Counted from the first letter of the stretch, positions 38,898 to 51,863 are shown. The stretch: 64,000 nt of DNA from Neurospora intermedia (GCA_037102815.1 BTPP01000004.1:806001-870000); one strand, 5' to 3'. A program made the numbers and translations. Notes: generated by a model not told the origin, from the letters alone.

Positions 38898-39596
38898 ATG
38901 CCTAGTAAGTATAAGGCTAATAGTCGCCCGCGGGGTCGCCCGCCTAAAGATAACTAAAGCGCGCCTTTAAAGGACAAAAGAGTTATCAATTTTACCGATG
39001 AATATACTAGTATACTAACTAGCATTATTTAGGGAGCCTAATAATTATTTAGTACGGCTAGAAAGGAGTACTATAGTAAATATATAGAGTCTATTATATT
39101 AATAAATATTCTCTAAAAGGATATCCAAAGCCGTAGCTAAGCAAGCACCTCCAATATAATATTACAAATTCGTTACACATCTTATAAATATTAAGAGTCG
39201 TATATTCCCGACCGTTAAACTTATTCCCCCCTTCCTACCGCTATATAGGGTCGCTAAATTACTATACGCTAAGATACTTTACGCTAACCAACTTATTCGC
39301 CCCCACCTACCGCTATTATATTTAATTAAAGCCAGTCTTTTTAAAGCCGTCGCCCCCCTTAATATCCTCTGCCTCAACTTCCTGCCTTTTCGAATAAGCC
39401 CTTCTAAAGCTACCCTTCCTAAGACCGGCCGCCTTAATATCCCCCGCCTTAACCTTTTCTAAATTTGCCCCCTCTAGGACAAAGCCGAATTCTGTAATCT
39501 ATTAGAAAATAGGCTGGCAAAAAGATATTGCGCAATACTTAAAGTATAAGCGATATAGGTAGTTTATTGAAGCGTGCTTCAACTATATAGAGGAGG

Positions 39597-40258
39597 TGGA
39601 TGACTTTCACAGTCTGGGGGTTCCTGAACCCACATCCACCGGAGCGGCCTGTTGAAGGACGGTTCGTCTACAGCCAGGTTTCTTTATTGAAGTTTCTTGG
39701 CCTCTCATTGGTCAAAAGCGTAGCACGGCCCTACACCTGGTCAGGGCGTCTTGCCAAGCCATGCTATGATTGGCTACTTCGTAGACAGTGTCGACAACAG
39801 TCCGCGCTAGGATACACTGGGTCCTTCCGTTTTTGAAATCCTTCACCATATCGTTTATCGATAAGATTATCGTCGTCCTCTCTGTATTACCTATGGAAGC
39901 CATCCTAATAATGCAATGCAATGAAGCAATGCAATGAAGCAATGAAGCAATGAAGCAATGAAGCAATGAAGCAATGAAGCAATGAAGCAATGAAGCAATG
40001 AAGCAATGAAGCAATGAAGCAATGAAGCAATGAAGTAATGAAGCAATGAAGTAATGAAGTAATGAAGTAATGAAGTAATGAAGCAATGAAGCAATGAAGT
40101 AATGAAGCAATAAAGTAATGAAGTAATTGGGTGAGGACGGCTACAGCCGTCCGAACAAGGAGATACAGATATAGGTAGTATCTACGCTTCAGTAATACAG
40201 CGGGCGTTGCTTGAACTAGGGATCCAGCATCGCATCGGTGTCTGAGAACTATTTTTTA
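39597..40258 (+). mobile_element. SINE-like retroposon insertion (662 bp) with 12-bp target duplication
   Basis: Flanked by ATATAGAGGAGG (39585-39596) and ATATAGAAGAGG (40259-40270), a duplication with one transition. Unlike the surrounding DNA it is rich in CA/TG, so it is younger or escaped RIP. The 3' end reads GGATCCAGCATCGCATCGGT, GTCTGAGAACTA and a T6 run; the last about 75 bp recur in F at 57890-57962. No clear pol III boxes and no ORF. The minus-strand ORF is a product of the internal minisatellite. Confidence 0.6.
39909..40128 (+). repeat. GAAGCAAT 8-bp minisatellite
   Basis: About 26 units of GAAGCAAT, with GAAGTAAT variants towards the right, inside the SINE-like insertion. The Leu-His-rich minus ORFs here are repeat artefacts. 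Confidence 0.9.
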
Positions 40259-43152
40259 ATATAGAAGAGGCCGTAACTTTCGATAAGGTTAATTAAAATA
40301 CATTTTAATGCGAGGTTAAAAGGACTAGCGAATACTTTACGCATTATTTAGACTAAGTTCAATATAATAGAGAAGTACGGAAATACTAAACTAAAATATT
40401 CGAGGCTATTCGTAAAGGCGAAGGTAATAATAATAACGATAATAATATTTTCGAAGCTTTAACGAACTATAGTAATATAGTTAAAAAGTTGCGCGAGCTA
40501 GATAATTAAAAGAAGGTAAGGGATGTAGTAGAGAAAGTTAGGCGCGCTAAACTTCTATTTATCCCCCCCTTCGATACAACTACTATTAGTACAACTACTA
40601 TTAGTATAACTACTATTAGTATATCTATTATTGGCACTATTAGTTATTGTTAGCAACCCTATAAATTATCTACGATTGGCGCGATGATTGTTTAGCGTAG
40701 TCCAACTGGTATAATTGCTTCCAGCCTTCTTATTCAAAAATATTTTCAATAATAGTATTTTCAACTATCCAACTCCCACTATAGTCTATAGTATAAATAT
40801 AGCGGTCTTCACTATCAATATAACCGTTTTGATTATAAAAATAATAATAATAACGGTAGTAAAGGCAACTACGGTAATAAAGATAATATCGACTACAAAG
40901 ACAGGTTTTACAGGAATATTAATAAAAATAATAATAAGGATAATAATAATAAAGAAGATAAGGAATTTAGCGACATCGGTGCTCCCCTGTCTAGTATATC
41001 TAGCTGTGGTTAAGGTCGTCCCGAAGATAACGAAGATAACGAGGATCCTATCCAGTACAACGAGGATAAAAAGGAGCTCGATCTTAGTAATTTTGGCCGT
41101 AATAGAGGTCGTAATTAAGGTAGTCGTAGTTATAGTAATAATTATAGTTGAGGTAATAGTCGTAGTAATTATAATAATTATAAATATAGCTGTAGCAGTC
41201 GTAGTAGCCGTGGTAGTAGCCGTAGTAGTGGCCGTGGTAGTGGCAGTCGTAGTAGCAATCGTAGTGGTCGTACTGGCTCAACACAACCCGAAACTCCCGC
41301 CCAACTATCTAATTCTCGTCGGAGAAATCGAAGAAGAAATAATAGTCGTCGTCTCGAAGAATCTTTCCCCGAATTCTTCTATACTATAAACCGCACTAGC
41401 CTTCGAAGTCTTTAGTAAAGCGGTATTCTAATTCGTCTAGACTTCGACCCTATTACTAATAAATATATACTAGACGGTATAAAGCCCGAAATACTCCTAC
41501 GTATTGAAAACCTTCCTAAAAGTATTAAAATCCCTAATAATTACCTATTTATTCTTAACGAAATTAATAAAGAAGTTCGGTAGGTATTATTCCTATTTTA
41601 TTACAATTAATTTTACGGTTCGATTATTAAATAGGCGGTCCCAAGTATTAATACCCGTTATAAAAGATTTAAGGACCTTCGTCTTTACGCTATAAATATT
41701 TATAAATTATTAAAATCCAAATTCCTTATCGGCTCTATATTTAATTTCTTCAAAAACCTAGTAGTAGACTACCTTAAAATCCTTAAATATAATTTATTTG
41801 GAAATCCCTAATACAAAATTCAATTTAAGTAATTCATCGACAATTAGTTTAATAAATATACTTTCAATAAAGTCTACTTTTATATTACTAAATATATTAA
41901 TTATAAAGCCACCTTCGGCGATAAACGCCAACTTCCCTTTTACTATATTAAGATAGAGCTTTTCAATATAAATCGTATCTTTATCGACGTTATTAAATCC
42001 GAAAATAAAATAAATAGAAGTCGCCCCTGTAGTAGTAGGAAGGTTACCGACGAAAATACCCGTAGAGTAATACGTTCTATATTCGAAAGTTTACCTTTTA
42101 ACGATAGATATATTGAGGTGGAGTATAATTAATTCGTTAATATACCTTTAGAATTCGTACCTAGGGTTATATAACCTACTAGAACCCCTAATCTAGGTTT
42201 ATTTTAAAATAGTATTATTGATAAACAGCCTCCCCCAGTACGGCAAAATACCTACCCTTTGGCTAATAAATAGCGCCCTATGCTTAATAACCAGTTTATT
42301 CCCGCCGGTAGAGGTGGAGGTGGAGGTAGAGGTGGAGGTAGTTCTGGTTTCAATCCGATACCCAGAAGAGATTATAAGCATCGCGACCGTAATAGAGGTG
42401 GTCGTGAGATCAAAGGTAATTGTAATGAACCTCTATCGGGTTGTGGCGATAGAGGTGGCTACGGTAATACCGGTAGTTGTAATAATTATAGCTACGACCG
42501 TTATAAGGATTATAACTGCGGCTATAATCGTCGGGGTAGCTAAGGTAGAGGTGGCCGTTAGGATTCCTTCTATAATAATAGTTATAGCGGTTATAGCTAG
42601 GGCTGTAAGCGTCCCTAAGGCCGTTATTATAATTAAGACCGTGGTTATAGCTAGGACCGTCGCTATAATTAAGATTGTAATTATAATTAGGATTGTAATT
42701 ATAATTAGGACCGTGGTTATAGCCGGGATTATAGTTATAGCCGGGACTGTAATACTAGTAGGATATATAAATATACGCTAACCCCTTAATATTCCGAATG
42801 TTAATATACTATTCCGCGTAGTCGTAATAGTCGCTGTAATATAAATAAGAACGAAAATAATAATGGTCCTGTTAATCCTTGTAATAGACGTCGCAAGGCT
42901 CCTGGCGGTAATATTGGCGGTAGTTAAGGCGGTAGTAGTTATTGTAATTACCGTAGTTATTGTAATAATTGTAAAGGCTAATGTAGTGGCCGTACTAGTA
43001 TAATATCTATAACTACCGATATTACTCCCCCGATTCCTAGGCGCACCTGTATGCCTGCTCCTACCGCTATCTCCCTGTCGTCGGCGATACTACAGTCGGC
43101 TACTGTAGATTCGGCTACACTCGAGAAGGGTATGAGTTCCCTACATTTCTAA

Positions 43153-43767
43153 ATCTTTCGCTTCCCTCAGTTTCCTCTTTATTAGAGTTCTGTAATGCCT
43201 ATAATCGTTAATTACAATAAAGAAAAATTATAAAAAAGTAACATAGCGTTCAGCATCGCAATCAGCATCGCAATCAGCATCGCAATCGACATCGCAATCG
43301 ACATCGCAATCGACATCGCAATCGACAGTGCGGTCATGCAGTACATCTGCGTCTATACCGCAATACGCCTTGCTAGCTAGCGGCTTAGTCGATGATGCTG
43401 TGGCTTTATGACAGTCGCGGTTATGTTAGCGGTTAATGAACCGCTTTAGGTAGATAGTTCAGTGTCGTTCATTATACTTGTCAGTTTAATATATTCGCTA
43501 TCCCTTTCGCTAATGTCCAAATGATCGTGTGCGACCGTGTCGCAAATGCAATGTTTGATTTCGTAATTTTGAGGAAGGACCGCCATGTCGCAACTTCCCT
43601 AAATGCAGAAATGTCATATTGTGGTGGGAAACTCCCACGGTAGTTTGGCAATTTACGGTAATTTAACAGCTTACCGTACTGTTACGGTAGCTGTCCGGTA
43701 GCGATTTTTGTACAGTGTTAATACTGTAATATTACGGTATATAGGTTTCTATATACCGCCTGCTAAG
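43153..43767. other. Right sub-terminal region of element E
   Basis: No gene. A run of 12-bp units CATCGCAATCAG/CATCGCAATCGA (about 43252-43328), a GCGACCGTG-type box (43530-43540) also found near the right end of C, then repeated ACGGTA motifs (43635-43705) mirroring the left end, and the terminal repeat ending CTAAG. Little RIP. Confidence 0.65.
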
Positions 43768-45090
43768 TATCCTAAGGGGTATTACCGTACCAAAGGATAA
43801 TCTAACTATAATTAATAAAATTAATAAAGAAGTCCAGTAGGTATTATTTCTATTTTATTACAATTAGTTTTCTAATATTATTATTAAGTAAATATATAAT
43901 TATTAGATCGATACTAGGAAGACTAAGTTTAAAATCCTTCGTAAATATACTTTAAATACCTATCGAATATTGTAATCTTATTACCTTATTATAATTATAC
44001 AACAATTCTTCTTAAATATTATTTCGGACAACCCTTATATCCTTAATTATAATTTAAATATACCAAATCTAGAATATAAACGAACCTTTAAAACCTTAAT
44101 TTCTAATTGGATTAATAAACGTACGTTCAATTAAATATATACTTATATCGCCAAGTATATTAATTCCGAGGAAAGCTTTGGTAATAAATAGTCGCTTGCT
44201 TAGTTCTACCTAAAAATAGAACTATAGGATATAGGTCCTTACTAACTTCGTATTATTAAATCCGAACGGGCTATAAATATAAACTACTAACTAGGCAAAC
44301 TATAAGTTACCAATAAGAATCTATACCGGGATATACGCTAGAAATATAAATCCTTACCCTTTATACCTCGGTATAAGGATATTAAATATAACCAATTTAT
44401 TAACGTACTATTAAAATAGGTTGCCCCAATTATTAATCCGTCTAAAGCCCTAGATTTAAACTACCTTAAAGACACCCTCGTTAACGAATTACCTCCTCTA
44501 CGTAGGACCGACAACCACCCAATAGCCAATCAATAGTAATTTATACTAGCGGAAGAATAATATAATATCTTTAATCTAAACCATCCGGATAATAATATAA
44601 GAAGTAATAGTAGCCGTAGCTACTATAAGGACAAAACTAATTGTAATTACTAAAGTAGCTATATTAATTATCGTTATAATAACTAGCAATAAAGATATAA
44701 ATCCCAAAGTAACTATAATAACTAGAGCCATAGTTATAATAATAGCAATTACTATAATAATTACAATTAGTATTATAGCGGCTATTCCTCTCAATAAGGT
44801 TACTAAAATATAAGTAGGGGTAGTCCTCAATACTATAGTCCTTAATATAATCCTTAGTACTATAGCGCTCCTCAATATTATAATCCTCATTATAGTCCCT
44901 AACATTATAATCCTCAATATAATCCCCAACATAGTCCTTAATATAGTCCTTAGTATTATAGCACTGCTAAATATTATAACCCTCAATATTATAGTCCTTA
45001 ATATAGCGCCCCCCAACGTAATTATCAATAAAAATATTAAATAAGCATAGGCATAGGTAGAGGTAATTACAGTCAAAATAACTATATAAA
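43768..45090 (+). pseudogene. Element B, second segment: ORF2 core and tail
   Basis: Resumes ORF2 of B exactly where 20688 stopped and follows C 34510-35815: the core (INKEVQQVLFLF-like through IKSER, KDVEYNQFI) and the YSPQH-type repeats (44820-45005), heavily RIPped. It ends where element F begins at 45091; the remaining about 1.1 kb of B must lie beyond F, outside the window. The minus-strand ORF at 44576-45076 is a shadow. Confidence 0.75.
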
Positions 45091-45308
45091 CTTAGCTGCG
45101 GAACCCGGACCTAGATATGCCATCGCATGACCGTCAATCGACCGCAACGCAGAAGTTGCCATTGTCCAGGAGGTTACCGTGAGCTGACGGTTAATAGCGC
45201 AGAACGGTAGTTTTTCAGACTACGGTAGAGGTGTCCGCACCTTCCCAGGAGGTCAGATCTACTGCAGGCGAGAAAATTAATCCCTGTCAGAGAAAAAGGA
45301 TCCCTGTC

Positions 45309-45334
45309 ACCTGCATGCATGCATGCATGCAGGT
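45309..45334. repeat. 26-bp perfect palindrome
   Basis: ACCT(GCAT)4GCAGGT reads the same on both strands. E has a different palindrome at the same relative place (about 20904-20919), suggesting a cruciform- or dimer-type site in this position. Confidence 0.85.
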
Positions 45335-45360
45335 CGGACAGCGCACAGAGAAAGAGCATT

Positions 45361-45405
45361 AGGAAGTCGCGATCAACGTACATTTATCTACGGAGCTACC
45401 TGTAG
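45361..45405 (+). promoter_or_regulatory. Conserved sub-terminal GAAGTCGCGA box (element F)
   Basis: Reads AGGAAGTCGCGATCAACG, then GTACATTTATCTACGGAG and CTACCT, 270 bp from the left end. It is nearly identical to C although the two elements are of different families. Confidence 0.5.
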
Positions 45406-45954
45406 TCTACCACCCGTCGTCGCCCACCCGTGTACGGTCCAGCCCAGCGTTGCACCTGCACCTGCACCTACACCCAGCACCGGCGTACGGTCTAGCGTAC
45501 CGCTGCCCGGCGCCCATCCCGGTACTGTACGCCCGGCACTATACTGCGCACAGCGCCGGGCTACACCGAATGCAATTGTACAAATAGGAATGGGACGTTA
45601 TAGGTACAATCGATGTGAATAAACTTACAATACCAATAAACAATACGATACGATGCGATTAATACGATTAATACAATACGATACAATACGATAGTATCCT
45701 CAGGGATTACTATTAAACTGTAATCAATTGAATTAATACGGTTCAGACGAGCGGGAATGTATAGATACGTAGTCAATAACACTAGGGATGAACCGGTTAA
45801 ATATAGTAACAACTTACCTAATATTCCTAGCCCTATACACAAAAACTAGACGATAAAGAGGGGGGGAGGGGGGTAGTAGAATAAATACCTTATTGTACAT
45901 TAGTACGAATCTAAATATTGGAGCAAGTTAGTATAATAATATATATAGTAATTA

Positions 45955-48900
45955 TCAAATCCTTATTATTACAACTCTTACTAAGTATTACAACTAAATA
46001 ATGTCCTAATTTACCAATACCTATTCAGGGTAATAACTTAACTTATTGCGCTCGCTAATTTTAGAAACGTCTATAATATAGATTCTATCTATCTTAACGG
46101 CCGGTAAACCGACGATTAATATCTCTCCCGTTTCTTCGACCGTCTAAAGGGTAAGGCTTTGAACGATCCGATTTATAACTATTATCTTAGTTAATACAAG
46201 AAAAATACGGCGTTTATTATACTACTTCTATTTATAAACGAAAATATAGTCGATACGGCCTATAGCGCCGTCGCAGTATCTAATGTAATCGCTAACGCTA
46301 TAGCTATAGCGCTTCAATATGCTATTATAAGGCCCAATGGCTATAGTTAATATAGTATATATATAATCAAATTGTTAGCCATCTATTATAGCTTGCGTAC
46401 TCCGTACTAGTATATATACGAAGAGTGCAGAAAAGGCAGCGGGATTTCTTAATTCGGACGGTATTTAGTAGGTTTTTACGGGATTTTAATAATATTATTA
46501 ATAATTCATAATATTAAGTAACTAACGATACTAAACGTATAAATATATTATATTTAGGTCGTAAATACGTAATATTAGGTACAAAATAAGAGGAATACCT
46601 TTAATAGATAGCTCCCCTATCTAGTATACGTTGGTATTAGCTAGAAGGGTAGGATAAATATAGATAAGGATATAGGAAGAAAGGGGTATAAATAGGGAGT
46701 AAGGGATATAAATATAGGGAGGATGGGATATAAATATACCTATCTATAAACGATAGATTTATACTATATTGTAAGGTACTAGGTACGAACCGTAGGATCC
46801 GTACGTCGTAGTTTATTTTGTATACCTATAAAAGAGTATATTGAAAGTCATTAGATATTTAACGAGAGGATAGAGGTAAGTATTAGTTAAGACTAGTAAT
46901 AGGGTAGCGTATTCGGTATACTACTGTATTATTAATTTTACTAGTTACAAATAATTGAATATATATTTTAGTTACCGCCTTAGGGATATCGAACTCCTAT
47001 TTATCCTTCTTTTAATTACTACTAATACTAATATACTACTTATCTTCGTAGTAGAGCAAACTATCAAATAGACTAGGGGCGTCCCTAGCGATATCTTAGA
47101 TTTGCTCTATTAGGGTAGGGTTAAATACAATAAACAAATTAAGTAGGGCAAACCGAATAGTATAGACGATACGCTCTTATTCGAAGATCTATTTCTCGAT
47201 ATTTCTACTATTAGTCGTCTAAGCCGTAGCCTTGAGCCGTCTATCGTTATTATCGTTATTAATCTATCTTTATATTCTCATCGTCGCCTACTGCAGCTAA
47301 GGGTTTTATATATCAATTCTCAATGTGGGTTACGTGCTGCAAGCTGCCCTATATTATAGTATATATAGTACAATCGGGTACCTAACAGCGCTAAGACTTA
47401 AATTTAGGGGTAAATATTTAAATTTACTTATAATACTTTTCTTCCGCCAGTATATTTAATAATCTAGGGGGGCCGTATTCGTTATATATCTAACTATAAT
47501 AAACGCCTAAATATATATTTAGTCGAAATACCTTACGTATATAGTCCTTTACCCTCTTTAGCAAATCGGTAGGAATAACTATAACTACAATTCCACCCTC
47601 CTCGTCGTCTGGGTCGGTATTTTTAACTATCTACTCATTTAAACTACTAGCACTAGGACCGCTTACTAATGACCGTCGAAAAGATCGTTAAATCGATAAT
47701 TCCTAAGAAGGACCAGAATCTATACAAGTACAATTCTAGAAGGCATTAATTCTAAGGTTCTTTACTATAGCCGTTAAGGCTACTTAATAAAGTAGTATAT
47801 ACCAATCTCTAATATACTTAGTCTTAATATTAACGTTTTCATATATTTGTTTGGTATTTCGAGTATTTATTAGAATAGAATTACTCTACGCTATTATAGC
47901 TAGTACTCGAATAAAGTAACCGACTAATCTAGCATCTACAGCAGCCTCCTCGCCATCTGAATCAGAATCATCGTTATCCTCTTCCTCTTAGCGGTCTAGT
48001 TAGTAAATCGCCTTCCATACTTCCTATGCGTATAGGTTAATATAGTCTTTACGAAGCTACGCCTCAAAAAGCGGTAGTGCAATAACTAACCACTACGTAT
48101 AGTATATAAGATTATAACTTAGGATATATAATAAAGGCGAAGGTAAGGCACTCCAGCCAAGTAGAAATAGCCAGCCACGAAGGACACGGCTATATTCAAC
48201 CTTAACTTTAGCTATAAGGAACACGTCCAACAACATCTCGTACGTAGCTACAATAATTCTTAGATTAAAGATTTAGTAGGCATAAAAACAGGTGTAATAA
48301 ATAGTATCACGTACCCTTATACTCTAAATGAACTGGATCTGGGGGGCGGCTCAATATAATATCGAGTGCTGGAGTTAGGTCGAACAAAGCTGGCCTAAAT
48401 CTATTAATTCCCTATTGCGTGCGATATACATTTTTATCGCCCATTTTCTAAAGGTTGAAATCCACCTTATACCGCATCTATAAATATTAGTAATAATATC
48501 GATTTATTTCAACGCTAGTAGTCCTAGCAAATTAGTACATCTTATTAGTTAACTACGTACTTGGGTCTAATAAAACAGAACCTGCAGAATTTATAACCAA
48601 CCATACCAACTACACTAGAATTCTAGTTTTACTAGGGCATATCACCAGTATAATAGAGGGTAAAAATTAATACTAGAGTCGGCCGTCCCTAGACTTCCAT
48701 TATAATACTACGGTCTAATAGTATAGTACACCTAAGAGCTTTAAATACATCGTCGAAGTTGGATATATGCGGGCCGAATACTACTAGAAAAATATTAGCA
48801 TCTCTAGCACGGGTATTGAAGGACAGGCCGGCTGGCGATTGATACACCCCTATAACAAATCTATAGACATTATAATAAATACTAAAATTATTAATAAAAG

Positions 48901-50990
48901 TAAGTACTAAACAGCTTAAAATATCGTTGCTATGCCTTATATATGTTTTATCCAATTCTTCTTCGAAAAACTCCCTGCTAAAAGTCTTAATTTCAAGTTC
49001 GGCGCGAATAGGTAGAGTAAATACAAGGGGGTAAATCTTCATATTCCTACTGTCTAAATTGTTATTATTTATTCGAAAAGAGTTCGGTTCGCTATTAGCG
49101 ACGTCGTCCAATATACGCCGTACTAAAAAAGAATTCTTTTAAAATTCGAAGTCTGGTTCAATTGTATATTTTAGGAAAGTTTTACGATTTTGGGAATTTC
49201 TAGGGGCTTAACCTCTAGGCTGTAGATCGACTATTAGACTAGGATCACTTAAATTATTACTATTAAAGTAGTTAATATTAACGGGTATAAATTAATTGGC
49301 CCATTCCTAAGGAATCTAGTCTTCGATATTAAAACGCAATACTAACTCCTACTTTTTAAACTTTATACTATAATTAAATTAGAAGTATAAACTAAGGCTA
49401 GGAAATTCCTCCTCAATTTAGTTAATCGGGATATATTCATTAACTATAAGGGTTATTTCTCTATAGAACTCCCTAAAATTGTTAGTAAAATTCTTACCTA
49501 CACCCTTAACCCAGCCGATATACATACGGTAATCTGGGTGATCGTCGGGTAAACGATAATAGTATTGTGTATTACTATAATTGTAGTTTTTAATATAGTT
49601 GTTTTTGTTAATAGTATAATTATTAATATCCCTAACGTTTTGGACGGTATAATCTTTATAGTAGTAGAAGTATATGAAATCCGACGGGAAGATGGCTTTC
49701 CCATTATTATTAGAGTTGTTAATAAAATGTATATATTCGCTAGAGGTAGTCCGAATGGATAATAATTAATAAAGGGAATAGAATAACTCGTTCGGGTTAT
49801 TTACCAAATGGGCTATACCTTTATATATTACGCCAACCGTATTAGAATTTAGGAAGGCCTAAAATAGCGATTTAGAGTCTATAAAATAAAGCAGTATTAT
49901 AATAGTACCAGATTAGTCTTCGTCAAAACCAGCGGATTATTATAATCCTAGTCCTACTATATTTACATCTGCCTTAAGTTGTTGTACTTATTATACTTAT
50001 TGTACCTATTGTCTGGCCTGTTCTACTTATTTCTTTTAACGCGCTAACTCGGTTTTTATTCTATTTATTTGCAATAGCACTTGTACTATCCGTATATCTA
50101 ATAAAGGGAGGCGGCGTAACACCCGATCTTTAATAGTAGCCAATTATCTTAGTAGTGCTTAAATAGCTAGAATAGGCTAGCTATTACAACCCCGTAAAAC
50201 ACTTAACATCTATAACTAGATCTTGTAATCCTTAAGCGACATGCGACGGATATAGGCATATAGACCTAGTACTATACTAAAATCCAATATATATTTTTAT
50301 TTATTGCAATAATACTAAATAAGTTCTGAGGTATCGAAAATTTAGCCGCATTCGGTTACTAGTAGTACCCCTACTACAACTTCGGGTTCTATAAACTAAT
50401 CTACTACCTATTCGTCGATAAAATCCTTATTAAATGCTACTATATCTAATTATTATATTTCTCGGTCGAATTCTCGCTCCGCATACTCAATATTAAGCCG
50501 TAGTTAATCCTCATCGAATATAGCCGGAAGGGTATTATTTTCGAACTCGGCTAGCCAGCATTATATATCTATTAAATTTAAATCCGCAAATATATCTTAA
50601 TCGATAAATCCTTTTCTTATATATAAGTTAATATTTAGATTTATCTTAGTATTAAAGCGATTATTCACTTTAGTTGTCCTCGTTAATGTCTTTCTATTCT
50701 TTAAGAAGTAGAACGGGGTCTAATATTATAGCATTACCGTCGTCGTTATTGTCAAAAACGGGTCTAAAACTAGGACTCTAAGCCGTCGGTAATTTTGACT
50801 AGCGCCGGGGGGTTAGTAATTTTGAATAACGAATCTATTATTATTGATATCGTCCAGAATAAGGGTAGATATTAGGGACTGGTACTCGTCTACTATATCT
50901 AGCCCGGATTCTATAATCTACCTGCCTACTAATTACAAAGTCTGCCTACAAGGACGAAGACTCCTTAATCTTAACCTAGTGGAGTATTGC
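45955..50990 (-). pseudogene. Transposase (tnp2-type, Plavaka/KDZ-like), element F
   Basis: The best preserved piece (49111-48689) reads KIYPLVFTLPIRAELEIK, SCLVLTFINNFSIYYNVY, YQSPAGLSFNTRARDANIF and FGPHISNFDDVFKAL, the clearest hallmark of the family in this window. The C-terminal block is at about 46050-46260 (RIDYIFVYK, RRIFLVLTK, YIIDVSKISERNKLSYY), ending with TGA at 45957-45955. The two regions lie in different frames, so at least one net indel separates them besides RIP stops. The N-terminal end near 50990 is estimated from the acidic stretch with a DINED motif (about 50690). Confidence 0.75.
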
Positions 50991-51863
50991 GTTAACGGTT
51001 AATTGTAGCTAAAGTGGGTAAAGTAGGTAGAGATATAAGGGGAAGAGTTAATTGTAAAGGGAAGAATTAGAATTAAATAGCCGAGGGGTGGCCTAAATAT
51101 TATAGATTTAAAATACTCGCTAATAGTTCTATAATACAAACTTGAATTAAAATAATAGATTAGATTATATAGGTAGTAGTACGTACTTATTAAAATATTC
51201 ACTAATAATATATAGTACAAATAAATTAAATAATATTAGTCTCGTAAATTCGTCCTATCCTGAAATTAGTAAATATTTATTAATATTATTCATCTTCTAT
51301 ATCTACAGAGTAAATTTACTAACTAACGGGTAGATATATTATACAGTTTTGTAATTCAATTATTAAAGAACTCTCTATATTTTAATTGAATTAAGAATAC
51401 CTTTTAATTATTCGGAAGTTCACTACCGTACTTATTCACTAATATTTCATTTATTTATTTACTTACTCTTCCTAACTTATACGTCCGTTATTCAATATAT
51501 ACCCTACTTCACCTATACGTACTTCAAGTCTAATATTAGGGGTATTAGCTTACTGTACTGATTTTACTAGTTGTAATACTTCTATTCCTTCTACTAAGAT
51601 TGCAGTTCTAGCCAAACGAGCTGCCTTCGACGACCTACTTTGCACTTCTATTAACTTTCATCCAAAATACTATTACTATATTCATTAGCTATTGCGAATA
51701 CTATCCCGCGATTTCATTTAGTCTTTGAAATTCCCAATAGAATAAAGACCATTTATACGCACGTATACGGCAAAATAGAAGGCGGTAGAATCCAGCCGAT
51801 TGTACCCTACGCACACAAAAGAATTCTAACTAAATTACATTAATTACAACTACTCTCCTTCCC

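Larger units (their letters stand above)
38898..43152 (+). pseudogene. ORF2 of element E (AT-hook, core, Gly/Arg-rich tail), interrupted
   Basis: ATG at 38898 gives MPSKYKANSRPRGRPPKDN, with an AT-hook core (RGRP). A Pro/Gln/Tyr-rich stretch follows up to about 39500, then a 662-bp foreign insertion. After it, in another register, come a coiled-coil part (about 40270-40560), an Asn/Lys/Asp-rich stretch, an Arg-Ser-Gly run (41150-41280), and the conserved core (about 41330-42280) with FILNEINKEVR, RYKRFKDLRLYAI, IKIELFNINRIFIDVIKSEN and LEFVPRVIQPTR. The tail is Gly/Arg/Tyr/Asn-rich (42300-43000), ending TPPIPRRTCMPAP like C. The stop TAA at 43150-43152 sits at the same point as in C. RIP stops are present. 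Predicted nuclear DNA/RNA-binding accessory protein; unproven. Confidence 0.7.
20689..43767 (+). mobile_element. Element E: complete Plavaka/KDZ-like transposon, itself interrupted by C
   Basis: Terminal inverted repeats begin CTTAGTTGG at 20689 and, reversed, CTTAGCAGG at 43767. Both continue with ATATAG and ATACCG motifs within 35 bp. The flanks carry TA on both sides (20687-20688, 43768-43769), and joining them restores the ORF2 sequence of family 1, so the boundaries are secure. Without nested C (11.6 kb) and the SINE-like insert, E is about 10.8 kb. It carries a leftward transposase (21521-25299 plus 36886 onward) and a rightward ORF2 (38898-43152). RIP is heavy inside, light in the outer few hundred bp. 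Confidence 0.9.
45091..45954. other. Left sub-terminal region of element F
   Basis: No gene. 45091-45600 is GC-balanced and un-RIPped, with GAAAATTAATCCCTGTCA as in E (GAAAAATTAATCCCTATC), a palindrome, the conserved box, and CACCTGCACC repeats resembling C. ORFs on both strands are composition artefacts. 45600-45954 is AT-rich. Confidence 0.6.

Noticed and set aside
39712-40110. 132-aa Leu-His-rich minus ORF
   Set aside because: Product of the GAAGCAAT minisatellite.
40715-41389. 224-aa Ile/Val-rich plus ORF
   Set aside because: Out-of-frame shadow of the Asn/Lys and Arg/Ser repeats of ORF2 in E.
42218-42781. 187-aa Val/Ile-rich plus ORF
   Set aside because: Out-of-frame shadow of the Gly/Arg/Tyr-rich tail of ORF2 in E.
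20689-43767. Starship-type giant element
   Set aside because: No tyrosine-recombinase captain gene was seen; the length is explained by nesting of two about 11-kb elements.
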